Of a DNA stretch of 64,000 bases, positions 42,001-51,876 are shown piece by piece. The stretch is from an uncultured Eubacterium sp. (GTDB lineage Bacteria > Bacillota > Clostridia > Lachnospirales > Lachnospiraceae). The DNA is taken from the NCBI GenBank assembly GCA_947088865.1, contig CAMUHY010000004.1, forward strand, positions 62,001 through 126,000, in the 5' to 3' direction. Position numbers and translations under genes: made by a program. Within the stretch, counting starts at the first letter, position 1. Every line of letters starts with the position of its first letter. Below the pieces are notes generated by a model. The model had not been told where the DNA came from. It did no database searches and saw only the letters and a list, made by a program, of their open reading frames with translations.

Positions 42001-42262
42001 AATAAAATTTAGCACACTGATTACATATACACATCTCGTTAACTTCAAGAGGCTTAAAATATTTTCTTATAAAATATCCTGAAACAGCATCCGGATTTGC
42101 AATATGCTTAGGCATATCAGGTTTATATCCTTTTGAATGACAAATTTGACATTCATTTATCCATTTTCTTAATTTGGGATATGATTGTAAATACAATTCT
42201 CCTTCATTTCTTTTCACATTACACTTCCATTCTCTTTCTAATTTGACTTCTTTTACTAGCAT
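41987..42262 (-). CDS. Small Cys-rich protein, unknown
   Basis: This protein of up to 91 residues has two Cys pairs ('CQIC' near residue 38 and 'CICNQC' near 78), consistent with a small zinc-binding fold such as an HNH-like or treble-clef finger, although the catalytic His pair of HNH is not obvious. I do not recognise the family. The ATG at 42262 overlaps the end of the nucleotidyltransferase gene by 44 bases and has no ribosome binding site. A GTG at 42217, directly after that gene's stop and with GGAAG upstream, would give 76 residues and may be the true start. Its stop codon lies within a hairpin repeat. Confidence 0.55.
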   Translation of the reverse strand: MLVKEVKLEREWKCNVKRNEGELYLQSYPKLRKWINECQICHSKGYKPDMPKHIANPDAVSGYFIRKYFKPLEVNEMCICNQCAKFYSREQ

Positions 42263-43427
42263 TTTTTAGTATATGAAAAGTACTTGTATGCCGAACTTTT
42301 TTATTATTGCGCAAAAAGACCAACAATGTACACACCCATAATACTGGCCATAAAACAATATAATGTGACATTTTAGGATAATTGATAATCATTTGGTGAT
42401 GAAATTCTCTTATCAAGCTATTGATTTTAGAATCACGCAAAACGACCATTCTATTCTTATCACTATATCCAAACTCTTCTGCCTCTATAATATCCATTAT
42501 AATAGCATATAAAAGTGTTTTATCTTGTTTTTCATTCATCATAAATGACACTTTTTCCTTTGAAAGACCAAGATATCTTACACAAATACTTGTAATGGCG
42601 CTTACAAAAGTCTCCATATGGAGTTGTTTTATCTGATACATAAATTGTTCTTTTTCTGTATCGTTAATCGCCCTATTCCAGAAAACAACCCAATCGCATA
42701 AAAGTTTCAATCCAAATCCTGCCCTTAGATAATGCTGCAACATATGTACAATCAAACTAAACGCATTATATCCATCTGATGGAATATAAAGGGTATTTCC
42801 TAAAAATGAAACGCGTTCTATATGCTCTTTATATGATTTAACAATATTTTGCAATTGATTATCCATATGCTTATTATCAAAATGTTCTGCAAGCGTTTGA
42901 TGCAATTCAACCGTTATTCCTCTATCATTTACCAATTCAATATGATGGCTGGAATGCTGCTTATCAACATATTTTAATCCCTTACTCAACAATACATAAA
43001 TTGCTTTATCAATTTTATTTTTATCCATAATTAATATATCAATATCACCTGATTTTCTAACTTCTGGAACATCATAATAAATTGCTGTTGCAAATCCTTT
43101 TATAAGAACAGACTCAATTTCTGCATCATTTAATATTTTTTGATATTTACTTGCAAGCCATAATAATCGGTAATTCCTCATTACAACCTTGTTTGCTTCG
43201 TCAAAAATATACTCTTTTTGTGCATGATTACAATTATCAATAAACACTTCATTTTCCGCAATTATTGACAATACATTATGATTTTGCGCTAATTTTATAA
43301 GATTCCACCAATCGCTGTCCGACAGTTGAAGAACGGTTTTTACAAACATATCACCGGCAAGAATTTTATTATTATTGGTTAACTGTGCATTTAACAGTTT
43401 TAACAAAATATATTCATAATTCTTCAT
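42219..43427 (-). CDS. Nucleotidyltransferase family protein (NTP_transf_5-like)
   Basis: This 402-residue protein has the nucleotidyltransferase pattern 'VLIKGFATAIYYDVPEVRKSGDIDILIMDK', whose G-D-I-D-I-L stretch supplies the two metal-binding Asp residues, followed by 'GITVELHQTLAEHF'. This is the layout of uncharacterised nucleotidyltransferases (PF14907). The C-terminal half is helical with a hydrophobic segment near 360-380. Members often occur beside PqqD-like and S26 peptidase genes in clusters for peptide or polysaccharide products; both are present here but not adjacent. It is the second-to-last minus-strand gene of the exopolysaccharide island. Confidence 0.78.
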   Translation of the reverse strand: MKNYEYILLKLLNAQLTNNNKILAGDMFVKTVLQLSDSDWWNLIKLAQNHNVLSIIAENEVFIDNCNHAQKEYIFDEANKVVMRNYRLLWLASKYQKILNDAEIESVLIKGFATAIYYDVPEVRKSGDIDILIMDKNKIDKAIYVLLSKGLKYVDKQHSSHHIELVNDRGITVELHQTLAEHFDNKHMDNQLQNIVKSYKEHIERVSFLGNTLYIPSDGYNAFSLIVHMLQHYLRAGFGLKLLCDWVVFWNRAINDTEKEQFMYQIKQLHMETFVSAITSICVRYLGLSKEKVSFMMNEKQDKTLLYAIIMDIIEAEEFGYSDKNRMVVLRDSKINSLIREFHHQMIINYPKMSHYIVLWPVLWVCTLLVFLRNNKKVRHTSTFHILKNASKRSQIRKRMEV

Positions 43428-43597
43428 ACTAGCTTATATCCCTTTCAATTTCAATAAACAAAATAATTTTACCATTTATTTATTCTTAATTCTATACTAT
43501 AATGGTTATTATTCTATTTTCAAATAACTGTTTGGCTATATATTGCTTTATTAATCTTTACAATTCGTATTTTTATAAAAATGAAAGGTTAAAATTG

Positions 43598-45073
43598 ATG
43601 AAAAAAATAATCCTTGTATTGATTGCATGTATCTCCCTATTAATATGTACTTTTACATTCTTTTGGATTGATAAAAACTACTATACAATTGAATACACTT
43701 CAAATGAATTTAAAGAAACCGCCCAATTTCTTAATAATCCTTATTGCGGCTGGTATCAGATATGCGCCTATATGATAACAGACGATGCATATAACCATTT
43801 TGACGACTTAACTAACCGATATATAAGAACTTGCAACAATACAAGACTTGCATTAATTGAAATCAATCTTAAAAATTTTAATGATAAAGATTTATCCGAT
43901 AATGCACTAAAACAAATAGATAGAATTTTAACAATGTGGAATAATGAAAAACACCAACTTATTCTTCGATTTATGTATGATTGGGATGGCAAGGCTATGG
44001 AAACAGAACCTTATGATATATCCATTATCAAAAAACATATGGAACAAACAGCCCAAATCGTCAATTTGCATACAAATAATGTATATATATTACAGGGTAT
44101 ATTTGTAGGAAATCATGCAGAGATGAACAACTCCAACTATATGAGTACCGATTCCATGACTACATTGGCAAATCATCTTGACAGCTTGATATCAAAAGAT
44201 ATTTTTTTATCAGTGCGAACACCTCAACAGCTAAGAACCATTCTTCAAACAGCTTCGATTCCTGAAAATAATCGCATTGGTCTATACAATGATGGGATAC
44301 TTGGTTCAACCCTTGATTTAGGAACTTATGGCGCTGCTAGTGATACATTTACAGAAGAAAATTATGCCTCAAAAGGCAATCGTACACAAGAATTAGATTA
44401 TCAAAATAAACTATGTAAAAATGTCCCAAATGGAGGAGAAGTTGTTTTAGAGAATCCTTTAAATGATATTAACAATGCCATTGCTGCATTGTCAACAATG
44501 CACGTTTCCTATTTAAACTGCTTGCATGATACAACAGTCATTGACAAATGGAAAACACAGATATATGAAGGAAATGATATGTTTAACGGCGTTACCAGCT
44601 ATGATTATATGACAGCTCATTTAGGCTACCGATATACTTTTGTTGATTCTTCTATAAACTATACGCCATTTAATGATATTTTCACGATAAAACTGGATAT
44701 TAAAAATGTAGGTTTTTCTTCCTCATACCATGATTTTAATGGAATGTTAAACCTTGTAAAAACCAATTCCGATAACACTATGGATACAGAAAAAACTACG
44801 AATACAGAAATAATTTCTTTTTCAAAAGACATTACAACTGCTCTCCACACAAGCGATTGGCAGCCAAATTCTGTTGTAACAATTGATACTTCACTTCCTG
44901 TGCAATCTATTGAAGAAGGAGTTTATGATATTTATATAAAAATATACAATCAAAATAATACAGACCATAATAATCATTCTGAAAAAAACGAAGTTATCCA
45001 GTTTGCCAATGATATACCATTAACTGAAAATGGATATAAAATCGGAACTATCCACATTAAACAAGGAGTATGA
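43598..45073 (+). CDS. DUF4874/DUF4832-like secreted protein
   Basis: This 491-residue protein has an N-terminal membrane helix or uncleaved signal (about 3-24) and then a region with 'NNPYCGWYQICAYMI', a barrel-like stretch ('LILRFMYDWDGKAMETEPYD', 'NNVYILQGIFVGNHAEM'), and a C-terminal beta-sandwich part ('NVGFSSSYHDFNGML'). This layout fits the DUF4874 plus DUF4832 pair, which resembles a glycoside-hydrolase-like barrel with a sandwich domain. A paralogue without a signal lies convergently at 45154-46275. The start at 43598 has GAAAGG upstream. It is the only plus-strand gene in the exopolysaccharide island and may be expressed independently. Confidence 0.75.
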   Translation: MKKIILVLIACISLLICTFTFFWIDKNYYTIEYTSNEFKETAQFLNNPYCGWYQICAYMITDDAYNHFDDLTNRYIRTCNNTRLALIEINLKNFNDKDLSDNALKQIDRILTMWNNEKHQLILRFMYDWDGKAMETEPYDISIIKKHMEQTAQIVNLHTNNVYILQGIFVGNHAEMNNSNYMSTDSMTTLANHLDSLISKDIFLSVRTPQQLRTILQTASIPENNRIGLYNDGILGSTLDLGTYGAASDTFTEENYASKGNRTQELDYQNKLCKNVPNGGEVVLENPLNDINNAIAALSTMHVSYLNCLHDTTVIDKWKTQIYEGNDMFNGVTSYDYMTAHLGYRYTFVDSSINYTPFNDIFTIKLDIKNVGFSSSYHDFNGMLNLVKTNSDNTMDTEKTTNTEIISFSKDITTALHTSDWQPNSVVTIDTSLPVQSIEEGVYDIYIKIYNQNNTDHNNHSEKNEVIQFANDIPLTENGYKIGTIHIKQGV

Positions 45074-45153
45074 GTATAAAGAATATTTATATATAAAAGA
45101 CAAATATTTTCTGCCTTTTTACAACAAATTCAATTGAGCGTTAGATTTATTTC

Positions 45154-46275
45154 CTAATTATATAAAATCATTATATTTAATATTTTATTGCTAGGCAGAA
45201 TGTTTTTTTTAATCAAAATATCTATATTTGTCTCACTCTGTAATCCTTTTAATGTTTCAGACTGAAATACAATCCTGCCATCTTCATTGCTGATAACAAG
45301 ATATGCATCTTGATACAATGCTGCAAATCCTGTATTGGCAATGATTACTCGGATATATTTTCCAATGATATCCTCTTTTATTTTGCGAATTTGAAGAACA
45401 GCTCCCAAATTTTTTGTAATATAATCATATACGCTTATCCCTGTTGACATCTGCTCGCTTTTCCATTTATCAAGGACTTGCAAATCATATTGACTGTTTA
45501 AATACGATATATGTAACTTTTTCAAATAAAGAATGGCTTTCTGTCCATCATTTTCAATATTTGCATTTACTGCTTCACCCCCGACAGGCAAAGTTTCCCC
45601 TATTTTTGCAACATAATTTTTGTCCGCTCCAATATCCGATAAATCAAATGTACCATAATCATCAACCGATGCCATCAGTGCATCATCGTATATGCTAACC
45701 ATTGACATAATCTCGTCAACAGGCAATCGACGCGCACTTAATTCACTGCGTAACTCTCTATGCTGAGAAGGTCTGCGTACAGCCATTCTGACCGTTCCAT
45801 TTGTGGCTGTATAAAGTGCAATAATAACATCTGCTATATTTTCTTTATTAATATAACGGCTTGTATGCATCTCTCCCCAACTGCCCACAAATGTTCCTTG
45901 TGTTGTAAGAATAATATCACTGTTTTTTTCCATTATTGAACCAACTTGCCTAATATGCTCTAATATTATCCTTAAAGAAGAAGGTTCATTGAGAAGCCCC
46001 TGTCCAGTCTCATCATACACAAATCTTAATATGACCTTTTTTTCATATTTCCGAAAAAACTGCATAATATTTTGAAAATTTTTTAGCGCCTTATCTGGAA
46101 TTTCCATCTGATTATATTCACCAATATTAATCCGTGCCAAAACTAAAGATTCCTCTTTTTTTAAACACCATTTCATCTCTTCAAAATCGTACAATTCGGA
46201 CAATTTAAATGGAAAGATACTAAACCAGCCCCTTCCTGTGCCAATTGGATTTTGTATTATATTAAATTTACGCAT
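45154..46275 (-). CDS. DUF4832-like protein without signal peptide
   Basis: This protein of about 373 residues is a paralogue of the plus-strand DUF4832 protein: 'NPIGTGRGWFSIFPF', 'VILRFVYDETGQGLL', 'IILTTQGTFVGSWGEMHTSRY' and 'VRMAVRRPSQHRE' align with the same order of motifs. It has no signal peptide, so it should be cytoplasmic unless exported otherwise. The frame extends to an ATG at 46323, but the GGAG before 46275 and the conserved start of the domain favour 46275. The stretch upstream shares the sequence CAGCGCAGAAA-GGAG with the aldo/keto reductase leader. It is the last gene of the Pel-like operon proper. Confidence 0.72.
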   Translation of the reverse strand: MRKFNIIQNPIGTGRGWFSIFPFKLSELYDFEEMKWCLKKEESLVLARINIGEYNQMEIPDKALKNFQNIMQFFRKYEKKVILRFVYDETGQGLLNEPSSLRIILEHIRQVGSIMEKNSDIILTTQGTFVGSWGEMHTSRYINKENIADVIIALYTATNGTVRMAVRRPSQHRELRSELSARRLPVDEIMSMVSIYDDALMASVDDYGTFDLSDIGADKNYVAKIGETLPVGGEAVNANIENDGQKAILYLKKLHISYLNSQYDLQVLDKWKSEQMSTGISVYDYITKNLGAVLQIRKIKEDIIGKYIRVIIANTGFAALYQDAYLVISNEDGRIVFQSETLKGLQSETNIDILIKKNILPSNKILNIMILYN

Positions 46276-46398
46276 TTTTATAATAATCTCCGTTTCTGCG
46301 CTGTTTTTCACACAAACTTTCATTTTTAATCAGTTAATTTTTTAACAAGTATTATTATGACTTGTATAAACTTAGAAAGATTTTTCTTTTTCCCTATT

Positions 46399-47178
46399 TC
46401 ACCCCCCCTTTTGATTTTTTTCACTGTCTATTTTTTGTGATGTTTGATGTTTTTTCTGCCTTAACACCACACCCACAATACTAAGCATCATATGAAACAT
46501 ATAACCAATAGGCTTTATCAAACCTGAGTGCATACTCATGCCATAGTTTCTTGTGTGCATAACGGCTGGTATCTCTACAACATTATATCCCTTTAAAATC
46601 ATACTTGTAAGCATATTTGCATCTGGATAACGGTCATCAAAATTTCCATATTTAGAATAATCCAGTACTGCCCTCCAGCTTAATCCCTGCAATCCTGATG
46701 TTGGATCCATAATAGTTCTTTTTGTTATCAGTTTAATAATACTGCGAAACATTTTATAAGCCAACTCTTTTAAAAAGGACACTTCAAATGGCGAACTGTC
46801 TGCCAAATACCTAGAACCTAGCACAATATCTGGATATTCCCCATCATATTTTGTTTTTAATGTCTTATATATATTTGTAATATTGCAGACATCATGCTGA
46901 CCGTCCGCATCCATTTGAATCACATATTTATAATGATAACGAATTGCATACTTATACCCTAACTGCAACGCACTGCCATAACCCAGATTGAATACATGCG
47001 TCACAACGGCATGTCTATGAGATTTTGCTATCCAATTGGTATTGTCAAGCGATGCATCATTCATCACTAAGATATCTGCAAATTCAGCAATGTCAGGACT
47101 TTCAAGATTCTTAAGCACCTGTTCAATATTATGTTCTTCATTATATGCCGGAATAATTATCAATACTTCTTTTTGCAT
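46399..47178 (-). CDS. GT2 family glycosyltransferase (polyprenyl-phosphate type)
   Basis: This protein of about 259 residues is a GT-A glycosyltransferase of the DPM1-like branch of family 2: 'VLIIIPAYNEEHNIEQVL', 'DILVMNDASLDNT', the nucleotide-sugar metal motif 'YVIQMDADGQHD' and 'DIVLGSRYL'. Such enzymes transfer a sugar from a nucleotide sugar to polyprenyl phosphate. It has no large membrane domain. The start at 47178 has GGAGG five bases upstream; the ATG at 47190 is part of that site. A run of seven G directly before the stop codon is not likely to matter. It lies 21 bases after the GT4 gene. Confidence 0.88.
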   Translation of the reverse strand: MQKEVLIIIPAYNEEHNIEQVLKNLESPDIAEFADILVMNDASLDNTNWIAKSHRHAVVTHVFNLGYGSALQLGYKYAIRYHYKYVIQMDADGQHDVCNITNIYKTLKTKYDGEYPDIVLGSRYLADSSPFEVSFLKELAYKMFRSIIKLITKRTIMDPTSGLQGLSWRAVLDYSKYGNFDDRYPDANMLTSMILKGYNVVEIPAVMHTRNYGMSMHSGLIKPIGYMFHMMLSIVGVVLRQKKHQTSQKIDSEKNQKGG

Positions 47179-47211
47179 AACGTCCTCCATGCTGTAAATA
47201 TTATAAAACTA

Positions 47212-48435
47212 CTACTGATTTTCTAGCAGCGCCTCAAACATTTCCAATTCTTTGCTATAATCAACTTTCACTTTTAAAGCATTTCTGCCAAATATTTTTG
47301 CTCTCATTGGCTCTTTAATAAGAGATTCTATCGCATCTGCAATATCTTTTGGATTAAAGTTGCACAACAATCCATTTTCCCCGCTTTTTATCTGCTCCCT
47401 GTTACCGCTGCAATCGGAAGCAATAATCGGGCAGCCAAGTATTTGCGCTTCTTGAATGGCTATACTTTTTCCTTCAAATCGAGTCGCATGAACATATATA
47501 TCCGTTGCCACATAATATGGATATGGATTTTCTTTGGCACCTGCCAAAATAAATCGCTGTGATACACCCTCTTTTGCCGCTAAATTGCTAAGTGTACTAC
47601 GTTCTGGTCCATCGCCAAGTATCATCCAGTACACATTATACCCTTTTTTGATTAATATCCTAAGCGCCTTTATGGCAATATCAAACCCCTTTTGTTTTGT
47701 AAGCCTTCCTACTGTCAAAAGAAGTGTTCTGCCATCTTCTTTTACAAAAATCTTATCATTTATTTTTTGTTCAGATTTACTGATTATAGACTTTACATTA
47801 AGCATATTATGAAAAACAGCAGTCTTATCCTTACAATCTGGATAAATATGAAGAAAATGCTCTTTTACCTCATCGGAAACTGTAAATATTTTTGTATATT
47901 CCTTATAACAGTCTCTATCTAATTTTCTAGTATACCCTGCAAGCTCATAATCAATATGTATAAATCCAGCTTTTACTGGCGCATTGACATAATCCCTTAC
48001 ATAGTATGCTGCCGCTCCCTCAAGATAGGCAACTGCTAAATCAAATTTGTTGTTAAAACGCTCGCTTCCATCGGACACTACTTTCCATAACAATTTATCT
48101 AACAATAAGCCTTGTTTGTTTTTTATCATATCAACAGCGTTACTTATAATATATAAAATATTTTTAAATATTGCCCCATGTACAAACATTTTCTTAAGGA
48201 TTCCTCTTATCAACACCTTTTTTCCTTTAGAGGATAACACAGACTCCTTACAGTAATGTTTATTGAGAAGCTTTACATAGGATGGCAATTCTTCTGCCAT
48301 CTCTCCCTGATTTAACACGACATACAAATAAATATCATATTTTTTTGTATCCATATTGTTTAAAAGTGCTATTAAAGCAGTCTCTGCACCTGCTCTTCCC
48401 AACGTATTGATAACAAACAATATCTTTTTTTTCAT
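47212..48435 (-). CDS. GT4 family glycosyltransferase
   Basis: This 407-residue GT-B enzyme opens with 'ILFVINTLGRAGAETALIALL' and has the family 4 core: 'LLTVGRLTKQKGFDIAIKAL', 'WMILGDGPERSTL', 'YYVATDIYVHATRFEGKSIAIQEAQ'-like layout with the E-x7-E pattern, and 'GLLCNFNPKDIADAI'. It should transfer a sugar from a nucleotide donor in the cytoplasm. Its ATG overlaps the stop of the DUF2304 gene (ATGA), showing coupling in the exopolysaccharide operon. It is a second GT4 enzyme beside PelF and may add a branch or a primer sugar. Confidence 0.88.
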   Translation of the reverse strand: MKKKILFVINTLGRAGAETALIALLNNMDTKKYDIYLYVVLNQGEMAEELPSYVKLLNKHYCKESVLSSKGKKVLIRGILKKMFVHGAIFKNILYIISNAVDMIKNKQGLLLDKLLWKVVSDGSERFNNKFDLAVAYLEGAAAYYVRDYVNAPVKAGFIHIDYELAGYTRKLDRDCYKEYTKIFTVSDEVKEHFLHIYPDCKDKTAVFHNMLNVKSIISKSEQKINDKIFVKEDGRTLLLTVGRLTKQKGFDIAIKALRILIKKGYNVYWMILGDGPERSTLSNLAAKEGVSQRFILAGAKENPYPYYVATDIYVHATRFEGKSIAIQEAQILGCPIIASDCSGNREQIKSGENGLLCNFNPKDIADAIESLIKEPMRAKIFGRNALKVKVDYSKELEMFEALLENQ

Positions 48436-48812
48436 ATTTTTGATTTATCCTCACCCGTCATCTTTGAAAGCCTTGCTAAAATCCGCTCATTTTCCTGATT
48501 TAACAAAGAAACATGCATCGCAAGTTCTTGATTTCTTCGCCTTAATCGTGCAATTTCTTTTGTGACAACAAACATAAACCATACAATAATAACAGCAATA
48601 ATCGCAGCTAATATATACCCGCTGTCATTGAATGTCGTAATCCAATCCGAAAACACAGGCACAATTCCTGATAAAATCAAAATAATACCAAAAAATAACC
48701 ACATCCATGTAAATTTTTCTGTTAAATTTTTTCGTATATAGGTCAATAAACAAAGAGTAATAAAAAGAACGCCCACGATAACAACACATAATCGTAAAAT
48801 TTCACCATTCAT
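48432..48812 (-). CDS. DUF2304-like small membrane protein
   Basis: This protein of about 126 residues has three membrane helices (about 4-22, 32-50 and 65-85) and a charged coiled tail ('KEIARLRRRNQELAMHVSLLN'). The stretch 'RKNLTEKFTWMWLFFGIILI' matches DUF2304 proteins, which usually stand next to polyprenyl-phosphate glycosyltransferases of the GT2 family, as here. It may anchor or regulate them. The start at 48812 follows TGAGG; an ATG at 48824 has no site. The stop overlaps the next gene by four bases. Confidence 0.8.
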   Translation of the reverse strand: MNGEILRLCVVIVGVLFITLCLLTYIRKNLTEKFTWMWLFFGIILILSGIVPVFSDWITTFNDSGYILAAIIAVIIVWFMFVVTKEIARLRRRNQELAMHVSLLNQENERILARLSKMTGEDKSKI

Positions 48813-48826
48813 ATGAAACCTCATTT

Positions 48827-50263
48827 CTATTTTTGATATACTTTAGACGTTGGCTTATCTCCAACTACTTGGTCTAGTATTGTACCATTACAAAAAATAT
48901 GATACTCAATATTTTTTTCAAGCCACTTTAATCGAAAATATCCATAAGTCCATGCAATAAAAGAACCTATAACCAATCCTGCACCATACCATATAATATC
49001 AAGCTTCGAGCTGATAATACTAAATATCAGCGTAAATAGTACAAAAAGAAAGGATGTGATAAGCGAACCTGTAATATCATTAAAATAATACAAAAACAAA
49101 AAAGTACTATACATAATATACATAATAAAATATCCTGCCGCCAAACAAGGATATAGCTGAATAACAACACCGCTGTAACCTAATTTTTGCAATACAAGCA
49201 TACATATCAAAAATACAACGGTTGATATAATAAACTGGATTCGCACCATACTCATTATTTGGTCTGCAAGCATTCTAAACATTCTGCTCTTTGTCTTTGT
49301 TATATCCAGCAAACGCCCTCCAATAATCGCCTCAGAATATTGTTTGTATCTTGCATTAAAGCGCATCTCGACCAATGCCACAAAGATTACAGACGCCGAT
49401 ATATTGGTAAACATGGCAATACACGTAGCAAAATCATAACTTTCTGCATATACAAAAGAATGGACTACTACATTTCTAAGCGATGTATTCCAAAAGACAA
49501 AATTGTGTATATAAAGTCCTAAAGTATAGAAAAAATTAGCTAATATTAATCTCCAAAATTTACAGATATATAAAAATACTTCTTTGTATTTGCCGCTGTT
49601 TTTCGTAAAATACTGCCTTAACAAGGCATATCCAAGACAGGCTATAATAAAAAAACCAATAGTTAAGGATAATAACATTGCATAGGTTACTTCTACATGA
49701 AATACTTTAACTAGCAATAATGAAAAAAGTACAGAAATCGTCATTCCAATAATATAAAACAGGGAGACTTTTCCATAATCTTTACAAAGCGACAGATAAA
49801 GCATGGTATAAAACACCAGAGACAAGGACAAAAAACAAGCAATGGAAGTAAGAATATAGCCGATTCCCACTTTGCCGACAAAATGCTCATGTATTGTAAA
49901 TGGAATAAACATAATACAATCTAATATAAGATTTAAGGCAAGACCTAAATAAAACGCTGCCATAATGCTGTCATATTCTTCTTTAAAAATTACATCGGAT
50001 ACATACTTTGACAGCACTGCATTAAGCAATGACGAACCCAACAAAGAAAATATAAATACATACAAAACTGTTGACTGAAATAACTGTTTATTGCTATAAG
50101 AAGCATCGCTATATCCCAATATAGCCTGCATAATCAGTATAACCCCAATAACAACCAACATTGGCGCTATGGTTGATATAACACTGTAACCTGAACCCAC
50201 AATGTAGCTAGTTACAGAGCTTTTCTCGAAAAATTTATTTAATTTTATTCCAATACCTGCCAT
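48827..50263 (-). CDS. pelG: PelG-like exopolysaccharide transporter
   Basis: This 478-residue protein has about twelve membrane helices and begins 'GIKLNKFFEKSSVTSYIVGSGYSV', the characteristic start of PelG, a MATE/MOP-family inner-membrane component of the Pel synthase. Central stretches such as 'FWRLILANFFYTLGLYIHNFVFW' are also family-like. In P. aeruginosa PelG works with PelD, PelE and PelF to polymerise and export the amino-sugar polymer; Gram-positive clusters keep the same four genes. It follows pelF after about 115 bases. GAGG lies upstream of the ATG. Assignment is firm. Confidence 0.92.
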   Translation of the reverse strand: MAGIGIKLNKFFEKSSVTSYIVGSGYSVISTIAPMLVVIGVILIMQAILGYSDASYSNKQLFQSTVLYVFIFSLLGSSLLNAVLSKYVSDVIFKEEYDSIMAAFYLGLALNLILDCIMFIPFTIHEHFVGKVGIGYILTSIACFLSLSLVFYTMLYLSLCKDYGKVSLFYIIGMTISVLFSLLLVKVFHVEVTYAMLLSLTIGFFIIACLGYALLRQYFTKNSGKYKEVFLYICKFWRLILANFFYTLGLYIHNFVFWNTSLRNVVVHSFVYAESYDFATCIAMFTNISASVIFVALVEMRFNARYKQYSEAIIGGRLLDITKTKSRMFRMLADQIMSMVRIQFIISTVVFLICMLVLQKLGYSGVVIQLYPCLAAGYFIMYIMYSTFLFLYYFNDITGSLITSFLFVLFTLIFSIISSKLDIIWYGAGLVIGSFIAWTYGYFRLKWLEKNIEYHIFCNGTILDQVVGDKPTSKVYQK

Positions 50264-50378
50264 TATTATACCTCATTTTCCAACTGTTTATACTTCAGTC
50301 TTATTTTATATATTGAACCTCATTATCCACTTGATAATTTAGTCAATATATACATAAAAATCCTGCATTTAGGCTAAT

Positions 50379-51812
50379 CTACGATGTCTTTTTGCCCATT
50401 CTTTCCAGCTCTTCATAAATATTGCGATAGGTCTGTTTCATTGCCCCAATAGTATATTTATTTTTATACCGATTGTAGCCATTATCACCGTACTGCTTTC
50501 GGATATCTTCATTTTCAGCAAAAAAAAGCATAGCATCTTTTATCTCTTCTACATTCATAATATGTGTTAAAATTCCAGATTGTCCAATGCCATCGTCCTC
50601 ACCATATATTAAACCGTAACAATTCCCTACATCGGTAGCAATAACTGGTTTATGTACAGCATAACTTTCTATAATCGTCAATGGCTGTCCCTCACTGATA
50701 CTTGTCAAAATGGTATAATCCATCTTGCCAATATAATCAATCACATTTATTCTTCCTGTAAAAACAATATCTTTAATATTCATCGTATCCACAAGGTCAA
50801 AACATTCTTTTGCATACTCTTCATCTTCATCTGTCGGTCCCATAATCCACAACTTTAATTTAGGATTATTATTTTTTGCATATCCAAACGCCATAATAAG
50901 CGTTTTTACATCTTTAATAGGAGTCACACGAAGAATTGCCCCAATATTGATAAATGTATCATCTGGACTTTTTGAAGGAACATTGACAAATCGATTAGGG
51001 TCAATGCCATTTGGTGTAATTACAGTCTTTTCTTGTGGACACCCCAATTCAATTTGCAGCTCTCTTGCTCTTGCATACAATGAAGTCACTTTATCTGCCT
51101 TTTCATATGCAAAAAGCGACATTTTGCGAAACTGCTTAATCCATATATCTTTATATATTCCATCTATCCATGAAGCTCGTATGACTTCTTCCTCTCGTTC
51201 TCTTGTGTAAATACCATGTTCTGAAATCAAAAGTTTGCTGTTTGGATAAAGAATCTTTGCCATCGAACCAAGTACGCCTGAATATCCTGTTGCCACACAA
51301 TGATATATGTCTGCCTCTGGTATATCCGACTGCATTGCTAACAAAAGAGGAAGATACATTGAACGCATTGTCCACAAAAAATCCGAAAATACAATTTGAG
51401 AATAACCATTTTGATAATTTGCTACAACACAATTTAAAAAGTCTGGACCCATCAAAAGATTATCAATCGAAACTTTCTTATTTTGAAACAAATGGGTCAA
51501 TGTCTCCCAGTCGGTCTCAACTCCAAGTATAAGAGATTCCAATGCCTTCACATTTTTAGGCGACAATCTTGCATCTTTATAGCTTTTTTTGACTTTATTG
51601 ACCCATTCGCTGTCATTGAGATAAACCTCATAAACTTGTGTCAAATTATCTGGCAATGTATATTTAAATTTTCCGCTTACACTGCGGTCTGATATAATGG
51701 CTAACATGATAAATTCATGTTCCGGAAAAGATGTTATTAAACTGTTAATCCAGCCAGATACTCCGCCTACAACATATGGATAACAGCCTTCGGCTATAAT
51801 ACATATCTTCAT
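50379..51812 (-). CDS. pelF: PelF-like GT4 glycosyltransferase
   Basis: This protein of about 477 residues starts 'MKICIIAEGCYPYVVGGVSGW', the usual N-terminus of PelF. It continues with 'YHCVATGYSGVLGSMAKIL', 'LLISEHGIYTREREEEV', 'VITPNGIDPNRF' and the catalytic 'SISEGQPLTIIESYAVHKPVIATDVGNC' region. PelF uses a UDP-amino sugar to extend the Pel polymer at the inner face of the membrane, bound to PelG/PelD/PelE. I chose the ATG at 51812; a GTG at 51836 is part of the GTGGAAAGG site. The gene lies about 65 bases after the DUF2194-like gene. Assignment is firm. Confidence 0.92.
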   Translation of the reverse strand: MKICIIAEGCYPYVVGGVSGWINSLITSFPEHEFIMLAIISDRSVSGKFKYTLPDNLTQVYEVYLNDSEWVNKVKKSYKDARLSPKNVKALESLILGVETDWETLTHLFQNKKVSIDNLLMGPDFLNCVVANYQNGYSQIVFSDFLWTMRSMYLPLLLAMQSDIPEADIYHCVATGYSGVLGSMAKILYPNSKLLISEHGIYTREREEEVIRASWIDGIYKDIWIKQFRKMSLFAYEKADKVTSLYARARELQIELGCPQEKTVITPNGIDPNRFVNVPSKSPDDTFINIGAILRVTPIKDVKTLIMAFGYAKNNNPKLKLWIMGPTDEDEEYAKECFDLVDTMNIKDIVFTGRINVIDYIGKMDYTILTSISEGQPLTIIESYAVHKPVIATDVGNCYGLIYGEDDGIGQSGILTHIMNVEEIKDAMLFFAENEDIRKQYGDNGYNRYKNKYTIGAMKQTYRNIYEELERMGKKTS

Positions 51813-51876
51813 ATTTATAGTTATATTCCTTTCCACTATTCTTGTTCATTCAATAATTATGTTATTGATAATTATA

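Noticed and set aside
46399-46410. Run of seven G as a phase-variation switch in the GT2 gene
   Set aside because: It lies two codons before the stop; a slip would change only the last few residues.
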